Source: JANRLJ01 sp033762735 (GTDB lineage: Bacteria; Chloroflexota; Anaerolineae; Aggregatilineales; Phototrophicaceae). Taken from it: a stretch of 64,000 nucleotides of DNA. The notes below the pieces were generated by a model, which was not told where the DNA came from, made no database searches, and was given only the letters and a program-made list of their open reading frames with translations. This document shows, in pieces, positions 52,223-61,130 of the stretch (the stretch's first letter is position 1; each line of letters starts with the position of its first letter). The stretch is from contig JANRLJ010000134.1 in the NCBI GenBank assembly GCA_033762735.1, forward strand, positions 1-64,000. Direction: 5' to 3'. Position numbers and translations under genes: made by a program.

Positions 52223-54004
52223 ATGGATCGAACCGTACCGAAGACGGGCAGCGAAGAAATTCAGCTTTACATGCGCACGTACTATTCGCTGCTGCGTTCG
52301 ACTGATCTGATTCAGATCGAGACACTGGTGGAAAGCCACACGGCGATGGAGTCGTCCCTTCACGTCGGGGCGCGCCAGCCGCAGCCGGACATCGCCGCGC
52401 TGACCTATACAAGCCTGCGCCTGCCGGATGTGATGCCCGACGTAAAAACTATCGTGATCGGACAGATTGAAAAGTCATTCACGGAAGCCGGCTATGCAGA
52501 TGTCTCCAACTGGCAGCGCGTGTATTCGCCGGGACGCCGTCGCCGCGTCCATTTTGATGGGCTGCATACCCTGGCTGTGTTCATCGCCAGCCGTTCGGAT
52601 ATTGATGATCTGGTGCCGATGCTCACTGCTTATCAGATCGAGTGGAACAAGATGCACCTGCTGCTGCAAAGCGAAGTGGCAAGGCTGTTTCTTTCTCAGC
52701 AGCGTGAGCCGGGGGCGGCAGTGACCAGCGGTGAACGAACGCTGCTGGCGACGGTGCTCCAGGTGAGCGAGGAAGATATTGCCCGCTTGCAGTTTATCTG
52801 GGCGAAGGATTTTATCGGGACACTCCGTAAAATCGCAGCAGGGCGCAAGCTGCTTGGGCTGCGCCTACTGGCTTCCAGTGTGGCGGATTACCGCAAGGCG
52901 ACGGTTTACTGGTGGCACGAACTGGAAGATCAGGCCGAGGCAGTGAACGCTGACCCGGAACAGCGTCCGGTCTATTTCGTCTCCAGCAACACCCATTCCC
53001 TCGCCAATCTGCTCAGTGGATACGCATGGCGCAGCGAAGAAGGTATTCTGAACTATATCAATGCCAAAGGACACGAAACACTTCTGGACGAATATCGCAT
53101 CATCCGCGAGGGTGGGCGCACCAACTTGCAAAATTTCCTCTATTATGTGCTGAAAAAGTATATCGCCGATGGAGGTGACGTTGTCCGCAAACAGATTGCG
53201 GCGGATGAGCGTGAGGTCGGCGTTCACCGCGTCCCGAACAGACATGGGTTCCAGATCGAAGCGCAGATCATGGAACTGAGTAAACTACGGTCGGACTGGC
53301 TTGACCCGCGTTTGTGCGACGGTGTCGAACACGCGATGCTGGCGGAAAGCGACGCGCTCATCCTCAACATTGATTATCCGCTGGGGCTGGCCGCCTATGA
53401 AGTCATGAGCCGTGTGACTGAGCGTGTGGGGCATCTGCTTGGTGTTTATGTGATGGGCAAGGCGGCAACGCTCAATGGGCGGGTCGGTGACGTGATGATC
53501 CCCAATGTCGTCCATGATGAACATTCGCAGAATACGTATCTGTTCAACAACTGCTTCATCGCGCGTGATGTCGCCCCATACATGGCTTATGGGATGGTGC
53601 TGGATAACCAGAAGGCCATCAGCGCACCGGGCACATTCCTGCAAAATCCCCGTTATATGAGCGTGTTTTACGAAGAAGGCTATACCGACATCGAAATGGA
53701 AGCCGGGCCATATCTCTCGGCGGTGTATGAAGCGTACCGTCCACGCCGCCATCCGCAGAACGAAATCGTCAATCTGTATGGGGTGCCCTTCGACGTTGGC
53801 TTTTTGCACTATGCGTCAGATACTCCGTTTGGGCGCGGGCACAATCTGGGCGTCAGCAATCTTGGCTATATGGGGGTTGACCCGACCTACGCCACAGCCA
53901 TTGCTATTCTGCGCCGTATTTTCCAGAAAGAAGCCGAACGCCTGCGCCGCAGACAGGCAGAACACAGTACCCCACAGCCGGAGCGGATTGTGTCGTTCTC
54001 TTAG
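52223..54004 (+). CDS. Large soluble protein of unknown function between Xdh subunits
   Basis: The 593-residue protein is of a family I do not recognise. The N-terminal half is helical (Y-S-L-L-R-S-T-D-L-I, A-Y-Q-I-E-W-N-K-M-H). The C-terminal part contains G-K-A-A-T-L-N-G-R-V-G-D-V-M-I-P, then M-E-A-G-P-Y-L-S-A-V-Y-E and D-T-P-F-G-R-G-H-N-L-G. The G-D-x-x-I-P and M-E-x-G patterns recall nucleoside phosphorylase or AMP nucleosidase fold motifs. ATG 52223 is preferred because ATG 52202 is inside a terminator loop. It lies between the two xanthine dehydrogenase subunits. A purine-linked enzyme is possible, but I would not assign it. Confidence 0.6.
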   Translation: MDRTVPKTGSEEIQLYMRTYYSLLRSTDLIQIETLVESHTAMESSLHVGARQPQPDIAALTYTSLRLPDVMPDVKTIVIGQIEKSFTEAGYADVSNWQRVYSPGRRRRVHFDGLHTLAVFIASRSDIDDLVPMLTAYQIEWNKMHLLLQSEVARLFLSQQREPGAAVTSGERTLLATVLQVSEEDIARLQFIWAKDFIGTLRKIAAGRKLLGLRLLASSVADYRKATVYWWHELEDQAEAVNADPEQRPVYFVSSNTHSLANLLSGYAWRSEEGILNYINAKGHETLLDEYRIIREGGRTNLQNFLYYVLKKYIADGGDVVRKQIAADEREVGVHRVPNRHGFQIEAQIMELSKLRSDWLDPRLCDGVEHAMLAESDALILNIDYPLGLAAYEVMSRVTERVGHLLGVYVMGKAATLNGRVGDVMIPNVVHDEHSQNTYLFNNCFIARDVAPYMAYGMVLDNQKAISAPGTFLQNPRYMSVFYEEGYTDIEMEAGPYLSAVYEAYRPRRHPQNEIVNLYGVPFDVGFLHYASDTPFGRGHNLGVSNLGYMGVDPTYATAIAILRRIFQKEAERLRRRQAEHSTPQPERIVSFS

Positions 54005-54060
54005 GAAATAGTGCATTCCGAGGACATCGTTGGGAGGGGCTACTCGCCGCATCGCCTGTA

Positions 54061-54110
54061 CCTCTCCCTGATTTTCACCGTCTCCTCTCTTAGCAAAGTT
54101 GGGGGAGAGG
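54061..54110. repeat. Intergenic inverted repeat (CCTCTCCC/GGGAGAGG)
   Basis: CCTCTCCC (54061-54068) and GGGAGAGG (54103-54110) enclose a 34-base pyrimidine-rich loop. This resembles dispersed intergenic repeat elements of some genomes. Copy number cannot be seen in one window. Confidence 0.4.
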
Positions 54111-54128
54111 GGAGCAGCCTGCTATAAT
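54099..54128 (+). promoter_or_regulatory. Candidate promoter of the molybdenum subunit gene
   Basis: A perfect TATAAT lies at 54123-54128, with weak TTGGGG at 54099-54104, 18 bp apart. The GTG start follows 42 bases on. Confidence 0.45.
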
Positions 54129-54170
54129 CGACATAGAACAGGTGATTTGGAACTGCTGGAAGTCTGGGCT

Positions 54171-56396
54171 GTGGCAAAAGAACAAACCGTCGTTATCGGT
54201 CAGAGCATGAAGCGTATCGATGCGCTGGGCAAAGTCACCGGGGAGACACCTTACCCCGGCGATCTTGATATTCCCGGCCAACTGTGGATGAAGCTGCGTT
54301 TCAGCGACCGGGCACATGCGCGTGTTGTCTCGATTGATACGACCGCTGCGGAAGCCATGCCCGGTGTCGTCGCGGTTTATACGGCAAAGGACATCCCCGT
54401 CAACGAGTACGGTCTGGTGACGAAGGATCAGCCGGTGCTGTGCGGGCCGGGAAGCACGATCCCCGGCGCGGATGTGGTGCGCTGCTATATGGACTGCATT
54501 GCGGTGGTGGTGGCCGAAACCGAAGCACAGGCGGCGGAAGCTTGCCACATGATTGAAATTGACTATGAGGATTTGCCGCCGCTGTTCGACCCGGTGGACG
54601 CGATGCAGCAAGGCGCTCCGCAGATTCAGTTGAACGTCCCCAATAACATTCTCGCCCGCTACCGTATTCGCAAAGGGGATATAGAAGCGGGTTGGGCACA
54701 GGCTGAGGTGATCGTCGAAGGCGAATACAGCACGGGCTACCAGGAACATGCCTATCTCCAGCCGGAAGCCGGGTTGAGTTACATTGACGAGGAAGGCCGG
54801 GTGACGGTGGTCGTGGCAGGGCAGTGGACGCACGAAGACCTGTGGCAGATTACCCATGCGCTCGATTTGCCGCTTGATCGTGTGCGTGTGGTCTACCCGG
54901 CGATTGGTGGCGCGTTTGGTGGTCGCGAGGATATGTCGGTGCAGATCGTGCTGGCCTTAGCCACCTGGAAATTGCAGCGACCGATCAAGATTCAGTGGAG
55001 CCGCGAGGAGTCGATTAAATTCCACCACAAGCGCCATCCCATCCGCCTGTGGGCGCGGTGGGGCGCGACCCACGAGGGGAAAGTGGTCGCAGTCGAAGCG
55101 CGGGTGATCGGAGACGCGGGGCCTTACAATTACACCTCCACGAAGGTGCTTGCGAACGCCAACCTCACCGTGACTGGCCCCTACGAGATTCCCAATATTC
55201 ACGTCGATACCTACGCGGTTCTCACCAACAATATCCCAACGGGTGCGTTTCGTGGCTTTGGTGCGCCGCAGGCCGCCTTCTGTGCCGAGGGGCAGATGAA
55301 CAAGCTGGCTTTGGCGCTTGGCATGGATCCGCTGGAACTGCGTTTGAAGAATTCCATACAAGAGGGCAGTATTCTTTCCGTCGGCACACCACTCCCTGCC
55401 GGAGTCAGTATGCCGCAGGTGTTGGAAGCTGCTGGCCGCGAAAGCTGGTGGGAGCAGACTTCGACCGGGTGGAAGCGCAATTCAGCAGCGTTATCGACAG
55501 CTTCGCATTTAAGGCGCGGCATCGGCATCGCTGCCGGGTTTAAAAATGTCGGCTACAGCTTTGGCTACCCGGAACATTCCTGGGCGGCGGTCGAACTGCG
55601 CGGGAAGGCACAGATCGAAGAAGTCATTGTGCGACAGGCGGGCGCAGACGTAGGGCAGGGAGCGCACACGGCCTTTATGCAGATGGCCGCGGATGCGGTC
55701 GGTGTGCCGTTCGAGTGTATCAGACTTGAGGCCTCAGACACCGCCTTTACCGAGTCATCGGGTAGTGCATCTGCATCACGACTGACATTTATGGCTGGAA
55801 ACGCCATTCGCGGTGCGGCGCAGATCGCACTGGAAAAATGGAAAAGCGAAGAACGTCCGGCGATTGGCGAGTTTATGTACCGCCCACCGAAAACTACGCC
55901 GTATGATCCCATGACGGGCAAGAGTGAGCCAAACTTTGCCTATGGATACGCGGCGCAGGCCGTTGTGGTAGAAGTGGACATCGAAACCGGGCACATCCAT
56001 ATTCTGAAAGTTGTGGCCGTCAACGATGTTGGGCGTGCTGTGAATCCGCAGCAGGTGGTCGGGCAGATCGAAGGCGCAGTGGTGCAGGCCGCGGGATACG
56101 CACTGATGGAGAATCTCGTCTCACACGAAGGTCGTATCCTGAATCCGTATCTTTCGACCTATCTCATTCCGACGGTTCTCGATGTGCCAACGGAGGTGAA
56201 ATCGGTCGTGCTCGAATATCCCGATCCGCTCGGTCCCTGGGGAGCGCGCGGTATGGCCGAGATGCCGATGCTGCCGCTGGCGCCCGCGATTGCTGCGGCG
56301 GTGTATGATGCAACGGGCGTCTGGTTGGATCATCTGCCTTTTACGCCGGATCGAGTCGTGGCGGCGCTGCGGGCAGCAGGTGTGGACAGCGAGTAG
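54171..56396 (+). CDS. Molybdopterin-binding subunit of a xanthine dehydrogenase-type enzyme (XdhD-like)
   Basis: The 741-residue protein contains the aldehyde-oxidase/xanthine-dehydrogenase large subunit. Markers are G-G-A-F-G-G-R-E-D near residue 250, G-A-F-R-G-F-G-A-P-Q near 360, and the late G-M-A-E-M-P segment. The Glu there corresponds to the base that activates the molybdenum-bound hydroxyl. GTG 54171 has GGAAG 8 bases before it and is chosen over an earlier in-frame ATG that precedes the TATAAT. The single-chain layout without Fe-S or FAD parts fits the E. coli XdhD type, which acts on purines. The substrate could also be another N-heterocycle or aldehyde. Confidence 0.9.
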   Translation: MAKEQTVVIGQSMKRIDALGKVTGETPYPGDLDIPGQLWMKLRFSDRAHARVVSIDTTAAEAMPGVVAVYTAKDIPVNEYGLVTKDQPVLCGPGSTIPGADVVRCYMDCIAVVVAETEAQAAEACHMIEIDYEDLPPLFDPVDAMQQGAPQIQLNVPNNILARYRIRKGDIEAGWAQAEVIVEGEYSTGYQEHAYLQPEAGLSYIDEEGRVTVVVAGQWTHEDLWQITHALDLPLDRVRVVYPAIGGAFGGREDMSVQIVLALATWKLQRPIKIQWSREESIKFHHKRHPIRLWARWGATHEGKVVAVEARVIGDAGPYNYTSTKVLANANLTVTGPYEIPNIHVDTYAVLTNNIPTGAFRGFGAPQAAFCAEGQMNKLALALGMDPLELRLKNSIQEGSILSVGTPLPAGVSMPQVLEAAGRESWWEQTSTGWKRNSAALSTASHLRRGIGIAAGFKNVGYSFGYPEHSWAAVELRGKAQIEEVIVRQAGADVGQGAHTAFMQMAADAVGVPFECIRLEASDTAFTESSGSASASRLTFMAGNAIRGAAQIALEKWKSEERPAIGEFMYRPPKTTPYDPMTGKSEPNFAYGYAAQAVVVEVDIETGHIHILKVVAVNDVGRAVNPQQVVGQIEGAVVQAAGYALMENLVSHEGRILNPYLSTYLIPTVLDVPTEVKSVVLEYPDPLGPWGARGMAEMPMLPLAPAIAAAVYDATGVWLDHLPFTPDRVVAALRAAGVDSE

Positions 56397-56432
56397 CGAG
56401 CGAATAACGTTGGTGAGACGAGTACGATTGCC

Positions 56433-57779
56433 ATGAAATGGCAGCAGGCTTTTGAAATTACGCCGGGAGAGGTCGTCGCTTTTATCGGCGCCGGGGGGAA
56501 AACTTCCCTGCTGGCGGGTTTAGGTTATGAACTGGCCGAAGCCGGTTGGCGCGTACTGGCGACTTCTACCGTGCCGTTGCAGGAAGATCAGCTTGAATTA
56601 TTCCCCGCTGTTCTGCACTACACCGCAGGCAGCGATGCCATCTCCGCTGCATTGAACGAGTCCCGGTTTGTGTACCTGTATGACTCGGTCAAGGGCGGCA
56701 GGGTCTCTGGCGTCCCACCCGAAGCACTCTCACCATTGATGGATGCAGTCGATTCAGATGTGATGCTGGTGGAGGCCGACACCGCCAATGGACTGCCACT
56801 GAAAGCGCCACTGCCGGGCGAACCGATGATCCCGCCGGAAACCTCGCTCGTCGTCCCAGTAGCTTCGCTTTCGGTGTTGGGAAAGCCGCTGGATAAACAT
56901 CATATCTATAACCTGGATGCCATCGTCGAGCGCTACGGTTTTGTTGAAGGGAGCCGCATCAAGTCGCCCTGGGTGGCGCAGGTGCTGCGCGATGACGAAC
57001 TTGGATTAAAGGGGATTCCAAAGACGGCACGGGTAGTCGCCTTTCTAAACCAGACGGCACCGCCGGGTTACGGTCGTGGCCGGGCACGGCTGATCGCCCG
57101 ATTGGCGCTACGCAGCACGCGCTTTCATGGCATTGTCATTGGGTCGGTGCGCGGCGCCGAAGCCGTCCATGAGGTGCAGCGCCCGATTGGGGCGGTGGTG
57201 CTGGCGGCGGGGATGTCTACCCGCATGGGGCAGATGAAGGTGCTCATGCCCTGGGACAAAAAAACCATCATCGAGCACATCATCGAGCAGTTGATGAACG
57301 CGCGGGTCGATCATATCACCGTTGTGACCGGGCATCAGGCCAAAGAAGTGAAGGAAAAGGTTGAGCCGTTGGGCATCCACGTCGTCTACAATCGCCAGTA
57401 TAAAACAGGCGAGATGCTGTCCTCGCTCAAAGCGGGGCTGCGGGCACTGCCGGACAACGTGGCAGGGGCGCTTGTCGTGTTGGGCGATCAGCCGCGCATC
57501 CAGCCCAAGACGATTTATCAGGTGATGATGGCTTTTGCCGAAGGCAAGGGCGAAATCATCGCCCCTAGTTTTGAACGGCGGCGCGGCCATCCCATCCTGA
57601 TTGGACGGCGCTACTGGCCGGAACTGCTGGATATCCCCGCTAATGGCTCACCGCGTGATGTCATCAATGCGCACAGTGATCGCATCGCCTATGTCGAGAT
57701 CGACAACGACAGTGTGCTGCGCGATGTCGATACTCCATCTGATTACAACGATGAACGCCAGCGCGCCGGACTTCTTTAG
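56433..57779 (+). CDS. YqeC-MocA fusion: selenium-dependent hydroxylase accessory plus MoCo cytidylyltransferase-like
   Basis: The 448-residue protein has two domains. The first (about 1-235) is YqeC-like, with the P-loop G-A-G-G-K-T-S-L-L near residue 20. The second (about 250-440) is a MobA/MocA-like nucleotidyltransferase with V-V-L-A-A-G-M-S-T-R-M-G, K-V-L-M-P-W, and L-G-D-Q-P. In E. coli yqeC and ygfJ are separate genes of the same cluster. The gene follows the molybdenum subunit by 36 bases. The CMP-transfer product would equip xanthine dehydrogenase-type enzymes with their cofactor. The role of YqeC is not settled. Confidence 0.87.
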   Translation: MKWQQAFEITPGEVVAFIGAGGKTSLLAGLGYELAEAGWRVLATSTVPLQEDQLELFPAVLHYTAGSDAISAALNESRFVYLYDSVKGGRVSGVPPEALSPLMDAVDSDVMLVEADTANGLPLKAPLPGEPMIPPETSLVVPVASLSVLGKPLDKHHIYNLDAIVERYGFVEGSRIKSPWVAQVLRDDELGLKGIPKTARVVAFLNQTAPPGYGRGRARLIARLALRSTRFHGIVIGSVRGAEAVHEVQRPIGAVVLAAGMSTRMGQMKVLMPWDKKTIIEHIIEQLMNARVDHITVVTGHQAKEVKEKVEPLGIHVVYNRQYKTGEMLSSLKAGLRALPDNVAGALVVLGDQPRIQPKTIYQVMMAFAEGKGEIIAPSFERRRGHPILIGRRYWPELLDIPANGSPRDVINAHSDRIAYVEIDNDSVLRDVDTPSDYNDERQRAGLL

Positions 57780-57795
57780 CGAAAGTAAGTCGGAC

Positions 57796-59829
57796 TCATG
57801 CCCATAACCCGGTTTGCAGAATCTCCTCACGACGCAGGGTGCGCGGGCGTTTGGTGGTGCTGCCATGTGCAATCGCCCGCAGTTCATCACTGTTCACAAT
57901 CGGATTGACCGTAATCAGAACTTCATTGGGTCGGATGATATGCGTACCTGGTGGTGCGTAGAGAAAGTGACCGTTGGGCAGGCGAATTCCAAGTACCCCG
58001 GCGCGGAAAACCCTTCTCAGATGCAGGTCGTCCAGCCGTTTACCAATCCAGGGCGAGTCTTCCTGCATGTACAGTTCGTTGGTTTCAAAACCGGTCTGAT
58101 AATTGTACAGCACGTTGTGCAGGAAATCGCTGACGGCAGGGCGGGTAGTCGCCAGCAGCAGATAGCGAGCGGCGACTCGAAACGGCGTAATCACACGGTC
58201 TGCCCCCGCACGCTGGAGCTTGGTGCCCATCGCATCGCTGCTGGCCGAGGCCGTAATCAGTAAGCGTTTGCTCAGGGTGCGAGCGTTCAGGACGGTCACG
58301 AGGGCGTCGGCGTCGTCCTCGATGGACACCATTAAGGCCAGCGCCCGCTGAATACCTGCCCGCCGCAGCACATCTTCCCGCGTTGGGTCGCCATGCAGGA
58401 CGCGAAATCCACGCCGCAGCAAATCAGCAGTGAGCGTCTGATCTTTGGTGATGATGACGAAGGCACGTTCCGGGTCAAGCTTGTCCACCACGTTGCGGAT
58501 AAGCCGCCCGCCACCGCAGATCAGAAAATGTTCTGACATCTGCTGGATCGCAGTTTCGGCGTCCAGCAGGGAATACTGTCGTTGTGTGCTGGGATGATAA
58601 GGTGGTGCGGGCAGCCGCTGCCAGTTCAGGGCGACCTGTGTCCAGATTTCTTCGCGACGCGCATCCTGCTGGACATGCGGGAGATAAGCACCTGAACAAA
58701 GGACGAGCGCAACTTCGTTTTCCCCCAGCACATAATCCTCTTCAGGCGTTGCCCGATAGCTTCCATCATCCTGCCGCACGGCGATGATGCAGGCATTAAA
58801 GCGCTCTCGCAGACCGATTTGTGCCAGTGGGCGACCGATCCAGGGTGAATCTTCGCCCAGGGCGATCTGGACGAGGAAGTGACCGGAGCGCTGCTCATAC
58901 AGTAAATCATTATAGAAGTCGTTGACGACCGGGCGCAAAGTAGCATTCGTGAGGAATTGCGCGGCAATCTCATAAGGCGCGATCACGGTATTTGCACCCA
59001 CGCGAATCATCTTCTGGCTGAGTTCTTCGTCCAGCGTGGCAGCGGTGATGTAAATGTCGTTGTTCTGGCTCCGCGCCGTCAGGACGACCAGCAGTGCTTC
59101 GGTATCGCTTTCCAGCATTACCATCATGGCCTGCGCATGACGGATCCCGGCGTTCTGTAAGGCAGACTCATTGGTTGGATCGGCTTCGATGACCAGAAAA
59201 CCTGCTTCACGCAGTTGAATAGCGTAGCTGGTCGATTCCGTGATGACCACGAGAATATCAATGAGCGTATTGCCCTTCGGCAGCAGCTTTTGAAGTTGCA
59301 TTCCAAGTTTCAGAAGCGGCTGGCGCAGCGGATTGGCAAATGCTGTCCTGCCCAGATAACGCTGTAGATTGATCTCCATCGTGGCGGCACGTGCCTGTGT
59401 CTGGTTTTCACGGCGGCGCTGGACACGGTCGAGCAGGAAGTCAATGGTGTTGTCGACGAGCGGGCCAGAGCCGCACAGGATGTAGTGCCCGCGTAGTCTG
59501 GCGATCTTGTTCATCGCAGCACGGCGCTGCCGCCCCACCCGTATCGCAGGGCTGACCAGGAATGTAACCGCCGCTTGTGCAGCATAGGCGAAGGTGCCGA
59601 GGCCGGAGAAGATAAGCAGAATGGTGAAGATGCGGCCTGGTTCAGTCTGGGCGTAGATGTCGCCGTAACCGATGGTGGCGAGGGTAATGACAGTTAGCCA
59701 GATCGCGTCGATAAAGCTGAGGTTTTCGATGGTCATGAAGCCGATGACCGCAATCGGCAGAATAATGCCGATGGCGACCAGGGCGATGCGGAGTTGGCGA
59801 CGAATGTCTTGGAAGGCGTCGTTTCCCAT
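57796..59829 (-). CDS. Two-TM potassium channel with two RCK modules
   Basis: The 677-residue protein has TM1 (about 14-33), a pore loop with the selectivity filter T52-I-G-Y-G-D57, and TM2 (about 66-92). It is followed by two complete TrkA-N/TrkA-C (RCK) modules (about 110-420 and 430-677). The first nucleotide-binding turn (C-G-S-G-P-L-V) and the second (C-G-G-G-R-L-I) are both present. Each RCK-C ends with P-W-I-G-R/K and a hydrophobic domain. One RCK per chain is usual in MthK-type channels; two per chain recalls BK channels and GsuK-like forms. It converges with the MocA fusion gene. Confidence 0.88.
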   Translation of the reverse strand: MGNDAFQDIRRQLRIALVAIGIILPIAVIGFMTIENLSFIDAIWLTVITLATIGYGDIYAQTEPGRIFTILLIFSGLGTFAYAAQAAVTFLVSPAIRVGRQRRAAMNKIARLRGHYILCGSGPLVDNTIDFLLDRVQRRRENQTQARAATMEINLQRYLGRTAFANPLRQPLLKLGMQLQKLLPKGNTLIDILVVITESTSYAIQLREAGFLVIEADPTNESALQNAGIRHAQAMMVMLESDTEALLVVLTARSQNNDIYITAATLDEELSQKMIRVGANTVIAPYEIAAQFLTNATLRPVVNDFYNDLLYEQRSGHFLVQIALGEDSPWIGRPLAQIGLRERFNACIIAVRQDDGSYRATPEEDYVLGENEVALVLCSGAYLPHVQQDARREEIWTQVALNWQRLPAPPYHPSTQRQYSLLDAETAIQQMSEHFLICGGGRLIRNVVDKLDPERAFVIITKDQTLTADLLRRGFRVLHGDPTREDVLRRAGIQRALALMVSIEDDADALVTVLNARTLSKRLLITASASSDAMGTKLQRAGADRVITPFRVAARYLLLATTRPAVSDFLHNVLYNYQTGFETNELYMQEDSPWIGKRLDDLHLRRVFRAGVLGIRLPNGHFLYAPPGTHIIRPNEVLITVNPIVNSDELRAIAHGSTTKRPRTLRREEILQTGLWA

Positions 59830-59885
59830 AGGCTTGAAGCGTGGTGGCCTTTGTGACTTCGGAACGCCCCAAGTCTACTGTCTGT

Positions 59886-60125
59886 TCAGCCTTTTAACCA
59901 ATTAAGCAGTTTCATGACCACACCGCGCTTGGTTGCGAGTCCCTGGCTGTATTCCTGCTGCAACTGCTTGGTCAGATATTCCAGTTCGCTGACGCGCATC
60001 CGCGCCCCGTTGACGATCACCCAGTCGTTGTCGATCACGCGCAGGTCTTTGGGGATGCGGTTGTACAGCTTGCGATACGCTTCCTGGTAGTGGTTCATCA
60101 CCTTTTCGGAATAAAGACCCATCAT
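59886..60125 (-). CDS. Small hypothetical protein upstream of the potassium channel
   Basis: The 79-residue protein is soluble and helical, with Y-R-K-L-Y-N-R-I-P near residue 17, and ends K-L-L-N-W-L-K-G. It has no recognised family. It starts M-M-G-L-Y, with AGGGAA about 9 bases upstream, and is followed 56 bases later by the channel gene, so the two may be co-transcribed. It might be a small channel-associated or regulatory protein; nothing in the sequence shows which. Confidence 0.55.
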   Translation of the reverse strand: MMGLYSEKVMNHYQEAYRKLYNRIPKDLRVIDNDWVIVNGARMRVSELEYLTKQLQQEYSQGLATKRGVVMKLLNWLKG

Positions 60126-60233
60126 GTCGCGTGTTCCCTGACGTTATATCTTCTGATAAAGTGTTGCTTTCTGCAAACTTAATTATAACACAGTCTATCA
60201 CGAGCACAGGAAAATTGACAATTTTTTCATAAG

Positions 60234-60262
60234 TTGAAAGCGCAGCGGCGAACACGCTAGAA
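60234..60262 (+). promoter_or_regulatory. Strong sigma-70 promoter of the purine nucleoside phosphorylase gene
   Basis: TTGAAA (60234-60239) and TAGAAT (60257-60262) are exactly 17 bp apart. A palindrome AAAATTG-A-CAATTTT lies just upstream at 60211-60225. Confidence 0.7.
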
Positions 60263-60305
60263 TAAGGGATGTTTAAGAAGGACTGACCACACGGGCAGCG
60301 ATGTT

Positions 60306-61130
60306 ATGTATGCAGAAGCGGTAGATGCAATCCGGCGCTACACCATGCTCCAACCTGCAATTGGGCTTGTCCTGGGATCAGGCCTGGGGGGATTGGCGGA
60401 GACGCTCGAAGACCGGGTGGTGATCCCATACGAGGCGATTCCTGGATGGCCGATTTCAACGGTGCATGGACATCATGGCAATCTTGTCTTTGGGACGCTG
60501 GAAGGGCAGACGGTCGTTGCTCAGCAGGGCCGTGCGCATTTTTATGAAGGCTACACCATGCAGCAGGTCACATTTCCGATTCGGGTAATGCACCGACTGG
60601 GTGTGAAAACGGTCATCCTTACCAACGCAGCAGGTGGCCTGAATTCAAACTTCCAGGTAGGTGATCTGATGCTGCTGCACGACCACATCAATTTTGTCGG
60701 GATGGCGGGCTTAAATCCTTTGATTGGAGCGAACGACGATTCGATTGGCCCGCGTTTTCTGGGGATGACTCAGACGTATGATCGCGACCTGCGCCGCGCT
60801 GCCAGGGAAGTTGCCCAGGCCAACGGTCTTCCCCTGCACGAAGGGGTCTATATCTGTCTGGCAGGGCCAACGTTTGAAACCCCGGCGGAAATCCGAATGC
60901 TAAGGGTCATCGGCGGGGATGCAGTGGGTATGTCCACCGCGCATGAAGTTGTGGTGGCGCGACACGCTGGAATGCGCGTGATGGCGTGTTCGGGCATTAC
61001 CAATGTCGCGATTGATAATCCCGACTCCACCGCGGAAACGAACCATGAAGAAGTGCTGGACGCTGGAAAAGTCCTCGTCCCACGCCTGACAACGCTGCTG
61101 CGTGGTGTTTTGAAGGCCATGCCGCAATGA
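60306..61130 (+). CDS. punA: Purine nucleoside phosphorylase
   Basis: The 274-residue enzyme of the trimeric PNP family splits inosine or guanosine with phosphate. It has G-S-G-L-G-G-L near residue 24, the H-G-H-H-G-N pattern, the C-L-A-G-P-T-F-E-T-P-A-E segment near 182-193, and I-T-N-V-A-I-D near 232, whose Asn suits 6-oxopurines. Length is typical. It has its own strong promoter. Its presence with xanthine dehydrogenase and SsnA supports purine salvage or breakdown. The stop overlaps the next gene's ATG by 4 bases. Confidence 0.95.
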   Translation: MYAEAVDAIRRYTMLQPAIGLVLGSGLGGLAETLEDRVVIPYEAIPGWPISTVHGHHGNLVFGTLEGQTVVAQQGRAHFYEGYTMQQVTFPIRVMHRLGVKTVILTNAAGGLNSNFQVGDLMLLHDHINFVGMAGLNPLIGANDDSIGPRFLGMTQTYDRDLRRAAREVAQANGLPLHEGVYICLAGPTFETPAEIRMLRVIGGDAVGMSTAHEVVVARHAGMRVMACSGITNVAIDNPDSTAETNHEEVLDAGKVLVPRLTTLLRGVLKAMPQ

